The notes: a model not told the origin generated them from the sequence alone. A stretch of DNA of 64,000 nt from Gracilaria domingensis (GCA_022539475.1 VCMS01000016.1:186001-250000), one strand, 5' to 3'; counted from the first letter of the stretch, positions 1 to 10,707 are shown. Program-made: numbers and translations.

Positions 1-2858
1 TAGACCCAAGATCTGCTCAGACAACGGCAGTCTTAGTCCATCTTTTGCTAGATTATCAACCCCTTCGTTTCTAAGAATTCTTCAGTGGCTCGGTATCCAA
101 TTGACAAATACCTCGTTCGTTCTGCTTAGGTGGGGATGGGAGTTCGTGAGGCCAGAGACCACAAGAGATATACCGAAGGTAGATGGAGACAAAGCTCAGC
201 TTTCAGCGGGGCACGTGCTGCTCCCTCCACCCAATGGAAGCTTTCGTTGGTAAAAGCAAATCGCGGTAGGCATGAGTTCAAGTAGAACCATTCCAGACAA
301 AGAAGCCCGTCTCTCGCGAATACAGCAGAACCTCCTCTACATGAGCCTTAGAAGCGATTTGGCTTCAACGCATGGTTTCTACAGAGCTCCAATGCCTCAT
401 TACATTCCCACATTCATTAAGACATTAACAAAACTGGAACCCTCATATGTCCATCACGAAATATCTGCATACTCATCATGCTCCCTACAATCACCCCACG
501 CCAAGAAAATCTACAGTAAAAGTTTTCTCAGCGTCAGCCTCCTCAGTAATGAAGTCAAGACAAGCAGCTATCCTTGTGTAAACGAACCACTAGTTTTCAT
601 AAAAACAGAGTATAGAAATGAGTTGAACAGTGTCAGTAATTGAAGACCATCGAAAATATGAAGAACTGTCAAGTGTTTGCGTTGGGGTTCGCATTTGGGA
701 TTCGAATCTGTTTTCACTTATCCTTGAGGATACGATATGGTACAGGATTCAGCATGCACAAGCATCCATCAGAGAACTGAGATCTACAGCGTGCATCCAG
801 ATACCCTTGGTGCGCCTAACATTGTTTTCAGTATCGATAAGCATCCTCTAATGAGCAACAATGCCTCGTGCCTCCCTGGTGCTTTCCTCTCTCTGTGTTT
901 GTGTGCAACGTCTGGAAAAAGAACTGATCTTTAAACGAGCAAGGCCAATAACTTCTTCAGGCCATTTCTCAACATCTAGATTAACAGCAAGATTCTCACG
1001 TGCACAAAGCAAGGGCAAGCATAAACGTCCGGACAAGGTTTTTTTCGGACACCTTAAGATGTCATGTTCAGTACTGTTCAGTACTCCAGGCCGGCAAGTG
1101 CGAGCAGGTCTTTTGCGGTGAAGATGCGTAACATTACACAGAGCTCAACATGTATAAGCACACCTCACAGAACTGAGATATACCGCGCGTACCTGGGACT
1201 TGATACTCATCAGCTGATTAGCAGCCACATTTCGTGCCTCTAAAGACTATAGTTCTTGAACCACAATGTCATCACGTGGAAAGTGTCAGCGCTAATCAAG
1301 TCGTACATCTTGGCCCTATTCCTTCATCCCCAGATGATGGGACTGTGTTGTTAAAGAGTATGAGTCATCATCTGGGTGTCAGAACCCGTGGACTTCAATT
1401 GGAGTTTACATCTAAAACCGACGTGCTGGAAGCAGAGTGCTGGACTCCAAAACGCTTTAGAGCAAAGACGAATTGTGTTTCTAAGCATCACTTTCAAACG
1501 TTGCAATTTCTACGGCAACAGTAGCATTCGAGACAGACAGAGAAAGTTGACAGTTGGATTCTCTTGTTAGCCGTATTCCGATTATAGGTATTGAACGGAA
1601 AGCGGGTCCTAGCATCATGCCAGGGACATGTGTCTATACGTAGGGTGATGTCGAAATCGCGGGAAACGGCCTCTGAGCGCGAAAAATCGAAGTAGTTCAC
1701 TTTGGGGTTCTAGCTAGGGGCCAGGACTCTGTAAAGTTGTCAGCTTGGCCCTATATGCCACATCCACAAGGATGTGCTTGCAAGACAGGGGAGGATATAA
1801 GAGCTTAAATGGTGTCGGACAGACACTCGAAAGGTTTTGACATGCGTTTCACGTGACGGTAGGGAGGGGAATTCGTCCAAGTCAGAATGACTAGAGATGT
1901 TGTCCGGGCTTCGAGGGCCTGCTAAAGGGTTCGGTTCTTGCGGGCACACTTGCCCCGCTTCATCGGCGCTTGCGCGAAGCACATCGTATATTTCTTGAAG
2001 GGTTAACTCTGGCCGGGAATGTGCTCCCTCTTCTTGCGAAAGAGTCAAGCTCAGCGTCAAACGTTAAACTTGCTGTCTCTCAAGTTTTGCTCGAAACCCG
2101 GGATTTCCTAAACGAAATCATCCGCCCAGATTCAGAACCAGTTTCCATGCATGTTGCGTGCGCACCCATGAGTGTGCTGTAGGTGTACTGGCCTTAGAAT
2201 TACCGTTCCCCTTACCTCAGTCATCATCTTTATAGCTCAGGCCTGACTACGGCCTTGCGCTTCGCCAAAATATACGACTCCACCTTAGCTTTGCCCGATA
2301 GGTTAGCATTCTTGGACAGATGCAAATATTGTTCCAATACATTTCTCATCTGACTGTTTCTCCGACTGCGTACCATGATATTGTATACCGTCAGACATTC
2401 CGTTCTTTCGGGGTGGAAATGGAAATCCATGTTCAAGCCGTGTACGGGCCATAGTGTCAGAAGAAAGGGCCTCGCGTACTCGGTATTCCTGTCGCTCATC
2501 CCCAATCGTAATCCCCACATTGCAAGGCCTCGAGGTATACTTTGTTGGGGCCTTGACAAGCTATGGACCTTCGCCCAGGTGGGGTGAATGCTCTTCTTTA
2601 CCTTTTCGACTACTTTGTGGGGCATAACCTTCCGGTCAGAGGTCAACATTATCACGCACTTCGCCTGGTCAACAACGTTTGAACAATACGAATCGAGTGT
2701 CGGCACTTTCGTTGTTCGTTATCATGGTAAGCAGGCTTTGAAAGAACATATTTACGCCGTTAAACGCGGTTCGTCCTCCTCGCGTCGCTCCTTGTCTTCA
2801 ACATCTAGAGGGAGAAGTGGGTTTTGCAGATAAAGCTGTTCACCCTTTCGGAACTTTC
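1..2858. other. Gene-poor region with diverged repeats
   Basis: No convincing gene is seen. The longest open frames (for example 2230-2706 on the minus strand) mostly lack an early ATG, overlap each other on both strands and resemble no family I recognise. Segments 741-880 and 1137-1245 look like diverged copies of one another: both contain AGAACTGAGAT followed by similar text. A TACCGAAGGTA palindrome lies at 171-181. The region may hold decayed mobile DNA, but no terminal repeats or coding remnants are visible. Confidence 0.5.
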
Positions 2859-4412
2859 ATGCCGACAACAACGACAGGAATGGCTCAGCAAGTAGCCACG
2901 ACGACGACAACTAGCATGCCAGTCCCAAGAATGGAGAGCCGACAATCAAGGCTTGATGCAGCGATTGCTTTGTTTCGTTCGGAGGCCTCAGCTTCAGGCT
3001 ACGTCGTGGAAGAGGTGCGCTTGCGCCTTCCCGTTCCGGATGTTGACGTCTTGCCAAGAGTGATTATCGCTCAAAACAGTGCCGGAGCAGGCACACCTCC
3101 GCCATTTCCGAGAACAAAACAACATCGTGGCATGACCTCTTACCCCTATGGAAATGGACATGATCGTGTCGCAATTCCAAGAGGAGAACACGCATTTCAG
3201 ACAACCTCTGCTGGTGTAGCTTACGCTGTACCACCAAGGCCTGTTTCGACCGCAGTGAACTCATACGCAAACGGAAAGGGTGAGTCAAACAGTGGGGTTA
3301 AGCGAACCGTGTCAGGGTCTGTTATCTTTCACCCAATTCAACCAAAAACTGGACCTTCTCTTCAAGGAAACAACCAAGTACGGCCGAATTCTTCTTATCC
3401 AGATAAGAAAGGAGTTCCATCTGGCTCAGTAACAAAAGCCACTGGTGATGCTGTAGAAAACCAAAGTTCCAATGGAAACGAAAACGGACCGGTCAACGGA
3501 AAGTTTTGGAAGACTGTTATTGGAGGTGACAAGGGGAGGGCGATTCTGAAAGCTGCCGAGAGCATGCAGAAGATGCGATATGGAGTATTTGTGTCGAAAT
3601 CAACAGAAGAGCCTAAAGAAGAAAAGGGAAACACAGGTCAAGCAATGACATCTGTCAAAGAAGAAGGCCAAGAGAATGCTGAAAGATGTCCATCTCCCGC
3701 GAAGAAGAGAAAGAGTGAGGCCAGTGCAGCCGAACATGGTGGGGATACAGGAGAAACAACACTACACATCAATGGTCACAGTATCCCAGAAAGTCATGTC
3801 CAGCTTCTCTTAAGCAGCGCTGCCGACATTTCTGCGCGGGAAGAGGAGAGGAAGAGATCCTCTGGTTCAAGTTCGGATCACATCAGCATCCCAACTGAAG
3901 AGAGAAGAGCAAGAAATACTATTCCACGCCCCTCTGGCTCTAGAAGCAGACAAACATCCTCTAATGGGAAGCAAGCATCCTCTAAAAACAGAAAGGAAGG
4001 CTCGGAGCGGTCTGCTTCAAGGTCTTCTACAGCAAGACCTTTCAAGTGTTCAAGATGCCCATCGTCTTTCGACAGAGATGGGCATCTACGGGTTCACATA
4101 TTGGCTGTACATGAGAAGAAGAGACCATTTGTGTGCCAAGTGTGTGATGCATCTTTCGGGCATAGCTCTTCTTTGCTGAGACATGTAAGAACGGTTCATC
4201 AAGCATCACCGGCTATTGGTTCAGGGAAGTCAGGCTCCCGTGGTGGACAGAGGAATTCTGATTCTAGATCGGGAAGGTCGGATGATGTGGATGAAGAGAA
4301 CATCGACGACAGTGAGAAGCACTTCCGGTGCAGTGTATGTGCGCAGGCTTTTGACAGAGTGGCGCTGCTAAACCGCCATGTGGCGAACAAACATCCCCTT
4401 AAGTCCGACTAA
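2859..4412 (+). CDS. C2H2 zinc-finger protein, 517 aa
   Basis: The protein is probably a nuclear DNA- or RNA-binding factor. It has a long low-complexity N-terminal half rich in Ser, Gly, Lys and Glu, then three C2H2 fingers near the C-terminus: C397-C400-H413-H418, C426-C429-H442-H447 and C491-C494-H507-H512. Fingers 1 and 2 are joined by a short linker (EKKRPF) resembling the classic TGEKPF linker; finger 3 follows a Ser/Arg/Gly/Asp-rich spacer. Basic runs such as KKRKSE could be nuclear localisation signals. The start is the first in-frame ATG; the frame is open further upstream only from a GTG. The gene is single-exon. Its 3' end faces the syntaxin gene across a 431-bp gap containing three hairpins. 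No orthologue is recognised beyond the fingers, so its target is unknown. Confidence 0.85.
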   Translation: MPTTTTGMAQQVATTTTTSMPVPRMESRQSRLDAAIALFRSEASASGYVVEEVRLRLPVPDVDVLPRVIIAQNSAGAGTPPPFPRTKQHRGMTSYPYGNGHDRVAIPRGEHAFQTTSAGVAYAVPPRPVSTAVNSYANGKGESNSGVKRTVSGSVIFHPIQPKTGPSLQGNNQVRPNSSYPDKKGVPSGSVTKATGDAVENQSSNGNENGPVNGKFWKTVIGGDKGRAILKAAESMQKMRYGVFVSKSTEEPKEEKGNTGQAMTSVKEEGQENAERCPSPAKKRKSEASAAEHGGDTGETTLHINGHSIPESHVQLLLSSAADISAREEERKRSSGSSSDHISIPTEERRARNTIPRPSGSRSRQTSSNGKQASSKNRKEGSERSASRSSTARPFKCSRCPSSFDRDGHLRVHILAVHEKKRPFVCQVCDASFGHSSSLLRHVRTVHQASPAIGSGKSGSRGGQRNSDSRSGRSDDVDEENIDDSEKHFRCSVCAQAFDRVALLNRHVANKHPLKSD

Positions 4413-4843
4413 TTGCAGCACTACTCTGTACCCTTGTAGGCTGGTCCTACTTCAAAAAGATAAATGCTAACTTGAATTAGCCCTCTAAGAGGGCCCCTCT
4501 TAACCACACTCTGAGAGCTGAAAAATGTAACAGACTATTTACCCTTGGATATGGAGGGCAAAATTGCATCTTTGTACAGTAGAACGAAGATGCAATTTTG
4601 CCCTCGAAGTTCGCACATAGTATTGCCTTCGGCAATAGTGCTCGTAAGGAATGATATTCTGAGTACTATCAGATGGTTGTGATTACCGTTGTTAGCCCAA
4701 ACGTTTTGTCCAAGAAAGCTGACTTTCTTTCCCTAGATCTTTGTCCACTTTCAGAGCGGGAACTTTTAACTCGTGGGCATGCTTGTATGCAGTTGCAGAG
4801 GATAGGCAGGGTTTATTGAGGGGATTATGTGATTTCGAGTTAG
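4413..4843. other. Convergent 3' intergenic gap with hairpins
   Basis: This gap separates the 3' ends of the zinc-finger and syntaxin genes. It holds three perfect inverted repeats in succession: CCCTCT-A-AGAGGG (4481-4493), a 19-bp stem (4554-4605) and TATTGCC-TTC-GGCAATA (4621-4637). No open frame of note is seen. Confidence 0.8.
4554..4605. repeat. Perfect 19-bp stem-loop
   Basis: The left arm is 4554-4572 (GAGGGCAAAATTGCATCTT) and the right arm 4587-4605 is its exact reverse complement, with a 14-nt loop. It lies between two convergent 3' ends, so it would be transcribed in whichever 3' UTR extends through it. It could act in 3'-end formation, be a small-RNA precursor or be a tiny foldback element. 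Confidence 0.9.
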
Positions 4844-5767
4844 TTATAGTATAACAGTCCAAAGAACTAAGAAGGCCAGAAGCACGCCAAATACTTTGAG
4901 TATAAGCGCGCGATTTCCAGCAATACTAGTGTAATAAATCATAAGCTGGTTCTGGCCGGCATTCATGTTGGAAACGGTATCATCCACATTTGCATCAATT
5001 CTCTCGACAAGCTCGCCTTGTTCCGAAACCATGGTGGCCAGCTGATTGAAAATCTGGCCCAACTCTACGATGGTACTTTCCACTTGTCTGACTGCATCAG
5101 CCCGTGCCTCATGGTACGTGGTGTCACGTCGAGTGGTGGTCATGGTCATCGGGCGCGCGGGTTGCATGGGCTGTTGCGCTTGTTGGAACGCCGTTGAAGC
5201 ACCAAGACTTCCCTGACCAAGGTCGAGCGCAACATTTGCGGCCGGTGTGGCGAAAATAGGAGCGGCAGTGGTGTTGGACATGAAGTGAGAGCGACGATCT
5301 TGCTGGGCTGCCAGACTGTCTGTGCGCATCTTCAGCACCTTCTTAAAGCCTTCTGCAGTGGCTCCCAGTCTGCCACGCAGCGAGTGAACGACATTCTCAG
5401 AGTGATCGCCAGCCTGCTTGTTCGCAGAACGTCTGGTAGCATCGCGCAGGCGCTGTAGATCCGTGAGCTTAGAATTGAGCGCGGCAATATCTTGCTTAAT
5501 TATGTACGTGAGCTCCTGAATCTCTGCGGTGGGGTCATCGAAAAGTGATCGGCGCTGCGCCAATTTGGTAAGCTTAGACAGCTTAACAGATGTCTGTTGA
5601 ATATCCTTACCCACCTGCGCCGCCAGCCTCGTAAAGTCCGAGCGCGGCGGCAAATGACCAGCGCCAAGCGGCGCAGGGGGCTTCTTGTGCGAAGCACGTG
5701 CGGACTGCAGCACGGCGGAAAACTCGTCGGTGCGGTCTCGCACGGAGGAAGGTGCAGCCAACGTCAT
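4844..5767 (-). CDS. Syntaxin-5/Sed5-type Qa-SNARE (SYP3 group), 307 aa
   Basis: This is the target Qa-SNARE of ER-Golgi and intra-Golgi vesicle fusion, tail-anchored in early Golgi membranes. The N-terminus carries the RDRT(D/Q)EF signature typical of Sed5/Syntaxin-5 (here VRDRTDEF). It is followed by an Habc-type helical region whose FDDPTAEIQELTYIIKQDI segment closely matches the family. A variable linker leads to a complete SNARE motif of about 60 residues, with its zero-layer Gln in VSEQGEL. The C-terminal anchor is VFGVLLAFLVLWTVIL, with no residues after it. I chose the ATG at 5767 because it places RDRT near the N-terminus as in homologues; the frame is open further upstream through Arg/Pro-rich sequence that looks non-coding. 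It is transcribed divergently from the TAP42 gene across a GC-rich 397-bp promoter. Confidence 0.92.
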   Translation of the reverse strand: MTLAAPSSVRDRTDEFSAVLQSARASHKKPPAPLGAGHLPPRSDFTRLAAQVGKDIQQTSVKLSKLTKLAQRRSLFDDPTAEIQELTYIIKQDIAALNSKLTDLQRLRDATRRSANKQAGDHSENVVHSLRGRLGATAEGFKKVLKMRTDSLAAQQDRRSHFMSNTTAAPIFATPAANVALDLGQGSLGASTAFQQAQQPMQPARPMTMTTTRRDTTYHEARADAVRQVESTIVELGQIFNQLATMVSEQGELVERIDANVDDTVSNMNAGQNQLMIYYTSIAGNRALILKVFGVLLAFLVLWTVIL

Positions 5768-6164
5768 TTGGGAGGCGGGCTGCGCGCGCGGCGGGGACGA
5801 CGGCTGCGATGGGCGTCGGCGTCGCATGGAAGCGCAGCGGGAGCGGCGTGTGGAACGAGGTGGCGCGCGCGCGCAAAGCGGGGGCAGTTGCGGCACGCGG
5901 TGCACGCCGTGGCAGTGACGGGCGCCGCCCGCCGCGAAAAAGGCCCTGACACTCCGCTGCCGCTGCGCGCGGCGCGTGCGGCTGCGCGCTTGTCGACGTC
6001 ATACACACGTGCGCCTCGTGTGAGTCTCCTGATCCCCGCACTCATAGAAGAAACTTTCTTCATCAAATGCCATTAAATAAAGGTCTCGTTCGTTCGTTCT
6101 TCATCGACGGTCAGGTCACCTCTTCGACGATTGAGAGCCCCGCAAGGCGGCCTTCGTCCTAGTC
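5768..6164. promoter_or_regulatory. GC-rich divergent promoter, syntaxin-5/TAP42
   Basis: This 397-bp interval separates two divergent start codons. The syntaxin side is dominated by GCGCGC runs. The TAP42 side carries a TATA-like TTAAATAAAGG at about 6073-6083, followed by three CGTT repeats (CGTTCGTTCGTT, about 6087-6099) that could be the initiator region. Confidence 0.5.
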
Positions 6165-7226
6165 ATGTCGGGCGGCGACAACGACAAGTCGCTTCAAGCG
6201 CTGTTTGCCCGAGCCGTCACCGCCGTCACCTCCGCCGCAGAGCCATGGCCCGCCCTTACGTACCTGGCGGATGCGCCACCGCCGACGTGCTCGCGTTCCA
6301 CGCGACCCGAGCCGGGAACGCCACAACCGGCTGACGCCGCCATCGACCGACTGCGTCGGTTGTCCGACGCACTGCGCACGGCGGCGTTGTTCTCAAAAAA
6401 TGAGACGCTTGATGAGGTGCCCACTTCTCACATCAAGTTTCTACTGGCACCGTATTTGCAGGCGCAGGCATTGCACGCATGGCAGGGTCCCGCTTCGCAA
6501 CGACTTGATAAACTTGTGCAGTGTGATGGGGAACTTCAGACGTTTTTCTCCGACGTTGATTCGTACGCGTTGCTCACGGAGGTGCAGAGGGATCGCGTGT
6601 TGCACAATTCGCCGGAGCTCGTGCAATCGCCCGCACAGAAGCGCGAGGAGAAGATTGCCAGCTTCAAGTTGGAGAAAGTGGCGGAGAATCGCTTGAGCCT
6701 TCTTATGGATAAACTTGACAAGCGATCCATCACGGACCAGGACGATACCGATCTGCGAGAGGCTTCTTTGATTGTGCTGCAGTCCGCCGTACGACGGGCG
6801 CTCAATCTCTTCTCCATGTTACAGGAGGAAATTAGTATTCTGCGATTTGCCGAGCGACAGGTGGCAAAGGGTATTGATCCGAGAGTCAAGGCTGACGAAG
6901 CACGAGCGAAGGCTCCCCCTTCAGTTCTTAAGCACATGCCACCCACTTTTCGAATTGTAAATCAACGTGAAGCAGAGCGACAGGCCGTTTTCCGGCCTAG
7001 TCACTCCCTTCCTACGTACACTATTGAGGAATGGGGTGAGATTGAGGCTCAAAGATTAGCAAAAGCTGAAATGGAGAAGAAGGACAAAGAAATCACAGCA
7101 AAACGGCGCAAGGAGGAGGAAGACAGTGATGGCGATGAAGCAGTCGATCGTCAAACTATGGAAGCACGTCGATGGGATGATTGGAAGGATGAGCACAACA
7201 AGGGCTCCGGTAACACTATTCGGTAG
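6165..7226 (+). CDS. TAP42/alpha4 (IGBP1)-family PP2A regulator, 353 aa
   Basis: TAP42 in yeast, TAP46 in plants and alpha4/IGBP1 in animals bind the catalytic subunits of PP2A-like phosphatases, chaperone them and link them to TOR signalling in the cytosol. The N-terminal two thirds are helical and TPR-like, with the typical block KREEKIASFKLEK near the middle. The C-terminal part has the conserved RRWDDWKDEHNKGSGN signature just before the end, preceded by an acidic and basic low-complexity stretch. The length is within the family range of about 340-410 aa. It starts at the first ATG, downstream of a TATA-like box, and has no intron. The identification rests on the C-terminal signature plus overall organisation. 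Confidence 0.9.
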   Translation: MSGGDNDKSLQALFARAVTAVTSAAEPWPALTYLADAPPPTCSRSTRPEPGTPQPADAAIDRLRRLSDALRTAALFSKNETLDEVPTSHIKFLLAPYLQAQALHAWQGPASQRLDKLVQCDGELQTFFSDVDSYALLTEVQRDRVLHNSPELVQSPAQKREEKIASFKLEKVAENRLSLLMDKLDKRSITDQDDTDLREASLIVLQSAVRRALNLFSMLQEEISILRFAERQVAKGIDPRVKADEARAKAPPSVLKHMPPTFRIVNQREAERQAVFRPSHSLPTYTIEEWGEIEAQRLAKAEMEKKDKEITAKRRKEEEDSDGDEAVDRQTMEARRWDDWKDEHNKGSGNTIR

Positions 7227-9451
7227 CTCTAATCCAAAGCTCCCACAACTTTATAGTGCACCACAAGAGCTTTTTGCTCGTCCTCGATGTCGCGCTCGTT
7301 TTCTCCTTCCTGCTTGTGGAAGAGTATTCCAAATGAGAAAAACGCGGAGAGTTGAACTTCCCTGAAACCGAGGTTTAGTACTCTTCATGAACTATATGCA
7401 GCTGTTTGCCGGGTCTATTATCGACAGAAAGCTTTTCTGGAGCACATTACATTTATAAACAAGCATGGGGACATGAAAGACCCAGATTTAGGATTACCGC
7501 GATGTACAGGTTATGTTGCTTGCAAGTGTCTCCGGTGAAGATACTATACTCCATATGCTACACTGAGGGACTTCGCACGGAACAGAACTCTAGTTCTTGC
7601 ATGGGGCTTACCACTTATGCTCTTCCTGCCACCTGTTTCTTGAGAGTCAGGAATAAGATAACTTTTTCATAGGATCCATACCAATCGGATGTGTCCACGT
7701 GACTGAATGAACACGATCGCTGCAAGCAAGAAAAGATACTATGCCCAAAAGTCAACATGATAGCTACGGATGAAGCAGAGACTTGGAGAGCGGGGAGTAA
7801 GCCATGTACGTATCGCTTGAGGGCGCTCGACTCAGAAGCAGCAGCCATATCAGAGGCCATTAGCAGTAGCTCTACGGCTGCTTCGCAACTGGGAGCAATT
7901 GACCATAGATGAGAAACAGAGGCCATTAGGCACTTCCGACATAATGGTGATATACTGGCCCATTCGAACGCTTCGCCTAGACCGAGCGGTAGAGTGGCTT
8001 CGTTGGTAGTGCTCTTAGTGAGTCATAACGCCCCCGTTTGAGTTGTGTTTCTTTCGAGGTTGGCCACCGTACAGTCTCCATTGTACTCGATGTCATCAGT
8101 TCTAGGCAATGACGTTCTTGGTACTATACACCTGGGAAAGGCATTCCGGACCAGTTCCGGAAAGGAAGGCGCTACCAACTCACCGTCGTGTTAGTATTCA
8201 CAAGATTTCTGCTCTTGATACTCGACTGTGCAAGAGTAAAGCGATCGCGAGCACTCTGACTCAAGACTTCGGAAGATTTTATGCTCACTCTGTCTCACAA
8301 CACAAAAGCCTTCGAAGTCCGAACCTGGGTGTTGACTGGTCTGTTCTTCTGAAACATCACGGCGCAGATATTGTAGAGAAGATGTTGTAGAGCATCGACG
8401 CAGGAAAGACCTTCTCAAATCGCCACTGTGCACCAACCCACCGCCCCCATGTCACCGTGAGCCAACCGCGTGATTCATCGCCACCCGTTACATGCACTCC
8501 CTCCGATAATGAGGGTTAGACAAGAGGAATATTGTCATGGTCTCTTAGGCCACAGAACATCATGATGGTTCGTGGAGACCGTCTTATCGTGGTGTGCCCC
8601 TCTGCCGACGAGCTCTTGACAGTGTGAATATCGTGCCGAGCTTTTCGCTGCGTAACTGGGGCTTCCTCCGTGCCATCTTCGCACACTGATCACGTCATCG
8701 CATCCATGCGCCACTCCATCACCAGTTCTTCCCTGCACACGGCGTCATATGAATCACTCATGAGTCATGACGATCATGATGACCTCGTGACCGCAAGTTA
8801 CCACCTCTCAGTGTGGGCTCTCACCCCTCAAGAATAGATCCGCTTCCCCTTCTGATCTGCGACCGAGTAATTTTCGACAATTTAAGTGATATCTTCTGGC
8901 AAGCGGAACAGCCAAGGGCTCCGCTGGTTTGGGGCCGGCAGCCGTGTTCGTTCCGCGTTCCGTTATAGAAATCCCCTCTCGGCTTTGACGCAGGAGTTAA
9001 GCCGCCATGCGTTTGTCACTTTGATGCATTCGGTTGCCAATACCAACTCAAAAGTGAAATACAAATACCAGCGAACTAAGCTTTGCCAGAGTTTGGTACG
9101 CTAGTGTTTGTTCGTTCGTTTCGTAATCGGATTCATATTTTGGGATAAGTTGTGAAAGGACGTTAGTAGGCTTGCCCTCGTGAAGTTTACGCAGTACCAT
9201 CTCACAGGACACCGCCCTACAACCGCCGAAGGCAATCAATGAAATCAAATCCCCTAGAACTGGCCATCAACATAATAATCAGGTTTTGACTTGCGTTTCG
9301 TAAATGGCAAGGAGCGCAGCGCTTTGAACAATTCAGGGAAAGCAGCCCTCGGAAAGCCACAGGTATTGTATCTGAAAGAAAATCAGGTTGTTGTTCAGAG
9401 AGAAAAACTTTCAGCAAGATACTCAAAGGGTACTTCCGCAGAATCTAGAAA
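7227..9451. other. 2.2-kb intergenic region, no gene recognised
   Basis: The open frames here are short, overlap on both strands and match nothing known to me. At about 8538-8580 there is an imperfect inverted repeat (GGTCTC ... CCAC-GAAC around ATCATGAT ... GTTCGTGG-AGACC). The stretch 8440-8800 is enriched in CATGATG and CATCAC words. The last part should contain the promoter of the SAC3-like gene. Confidence 0.5.
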
Positions 9452-10699
9452 ATGAACAACGAGCAGAACTACATGTCCTCCGCCAGAGGCAGAAGGTATC
9501 AACCGCGAGGCGGAACGGGAAGAAGAGGCAGAAGAGGCAGACGAGGTTCGAACAGGGGAAGGCCAGGTGCCGAACAGAACTCGTTCCAAGGTTCTCAGAG
9601 ACCGGCAGCTGCGTCTGACAAGACGCACTCGATTGATGAAGAATACGTTCAGCAACTGCGTGATCGCAATCGAAATAGGTTTTCTTCCGGAGCGGCGTCA
9701 GAACCATCATCCGTCCAAAGGGGCTCAAAGGAGTCATCTCCAATCCACGAACACAAGAAGAATCCTTGCAGAGATCATTTTGTCCACGAGCAGAATCTTG
9801 AGCAGAAAAGCTTATCATCTGCGAATAACGTAGAGACTCGAGCCGCAAGTTCTCGACGGGCATTACCTGCAAAAATAGGGGTTGGACGAGCCACTGGCGT
9901 TTCCAGAGTACCGGATGCAGCATTATCTGAGTCATCCGAACTAGTTCAATATAATTTGAAATGCTTGGAGGATAGAATAGAACGACTTCTGCGACAAAAG
10001 CAAACAGTTCTCGAGATAGGTGAAAGAGAGCTCCCCCCTGCAGCTACCGAAAATGTCTTTGCGGAGTGGGAAGCAGTTCATGGAGCTTTCCGTCAGCTCA
10101 CAATGTCAATTACTGCTTCCACAAAACCGGAGGTGAAGCGATTGGCAATCCCAATATATGAGAGCGCAGCTGATGCTTCCCTTTACGGCGGGAATCTAAG
10201 TTTCTACCTTTCATGCCAGACGCGTTTGTTAAAGGAATTGTATGCAGAGCTCCCGTTGGGACAAAGAAGAGACTCTCGTTACTCTGAGTTCATTGGATAC
10301 TCTCTACTTTACTTTGGAGTCTTTCAAGTGGATGATACTGAAATTGCCCAGCTCATGCGAAACATGGATTACTATACAACAAAGGTTCCTTCTGTGAAAC
10401 TCGCATTTTCCATACTCTCTGCAGTTCGGAATCGAGACGGTAAGAAAGTCTTTGCCCTGTACAAGCGTTGTAGTGTTTCACAACGAGTACTTGTCTTCCC
10501 AGCATTGGAATCAATTCGTAGGGAACTGCTCAATGTGCTCATTCGCGCCTACCTGCAGCTATCAAAAACCAAGACGGCGTCCCTTCTGGGCATGAGGAAC
10601 GAGAAAGAGACTTTGGCGCTCATTGCTTCAGAAAGGCCCGATTTAGCTGCACAAGTAACTACTGAGAACGAAGAATACCCGTTTCGCATATCTGTTTGA
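9452..10699 (+). CDS. SAC3/GANP-domain protein, THP3/LENG8-like, 415 aa
   Basis: SAC3/GANP proteins form PCI-type scaffolds in mRNA export, transcription-coupled mRNP assembly or (THP3/LENG8 group) splicing-linked complexes in the nucleus. The first 60 residues are rich in Arg and Gly (RGRR, RGGTGRRGRRGRR), a likely RNA-binding RGG-like tail. The second half has the SAC3/GANP core: a helix with VKRLAIPIYESAADASLYGG, then NLSFYLSCQTRLLKELYAEL, which parallels the DLNEF-QCQTQLK-LY motif of THP3/LENG8, then a Tyr-rich helix pair. The protein is shorter than typical SAC3 or LENG8 but has a complete central fold. Its stop codon lies inside a perfect 9-bp hairpin. It is convergent with the WDR48-like gene, with about 100 bp between stops. 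Confidence 0.75.
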   Translation: MNNEQNYMSSARGRRYQPRGGTGRRGRRGRRGSNRGRPGAEQNSFQGSQRPAAASDKTHSIDEEYVQQLRDRNRNRFSSGAASEPSSVQRGSKESSPIHEHKKNPCRDHFVHEQNLEQKSLSSANNVETRAASSRRALPAKIGVGRATGVSRVPDAALSESSELVQYNLKCLEDRIERLLRQKQTVLEIGERELPPAATENVFAEWEAVHGAFRQLTMSITASTKPEVKRLAIPIYESAADASLYGGNLSFYLSCQTRLLKELYAELPLGQRRDSRYSEFIGYSLLYFGVFQVDDTEIAQLMRNMDYYTTKVPSVKLAFSILSAVRNRDGKKVFALYKRCSVSQRVLVFPALESIRRELLNVLIRAYLQLSKTKTASLLGMRNEKETLALIASERPDLAAQVTTENEEYPFRISV

Positions 10700-10707
10700 G
10701 ATATGCG
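10685..10707 (+). repeat. Hairpin enclosing the SAC3-like stop codon
   Basis: CGCATATCT (10685-10693), loop GTTTG and AGATATGCG (10699-10707) form a perfect 9-bp stem. The TGA stop (10697-10699) spans the end of the loop and the first base of the 3' arm. This could influence 3'-end processing or termination, or be chance. Confidence 0.85.

Noticed and set aside
272-1570. Several overlapping plus-strand frames of 60-120 codons
   Set aside because: They overlap each other in different frames, have no recognisable domain and lie in repeat-like DNA.
2230-2706. 158-codon minus-strand frame
   Set aside because: It starts from GTG and has no recognised motif; other frames of similar length overlap it on the plus strand.
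4621-4637. TATTGCC-TTC-GGCAATA as a bacterial-type terminator
   Set aside because: No U-tract follows and the context is eukaryotic; kept only as a hairpin.
5597-6076. Arg/Ala-rich frames on both strands around 5.6-6.1 kb
   Set aside because: They are composition artefacts of the CGCG-rich divergent promoter and overlap the syntaxin gene.
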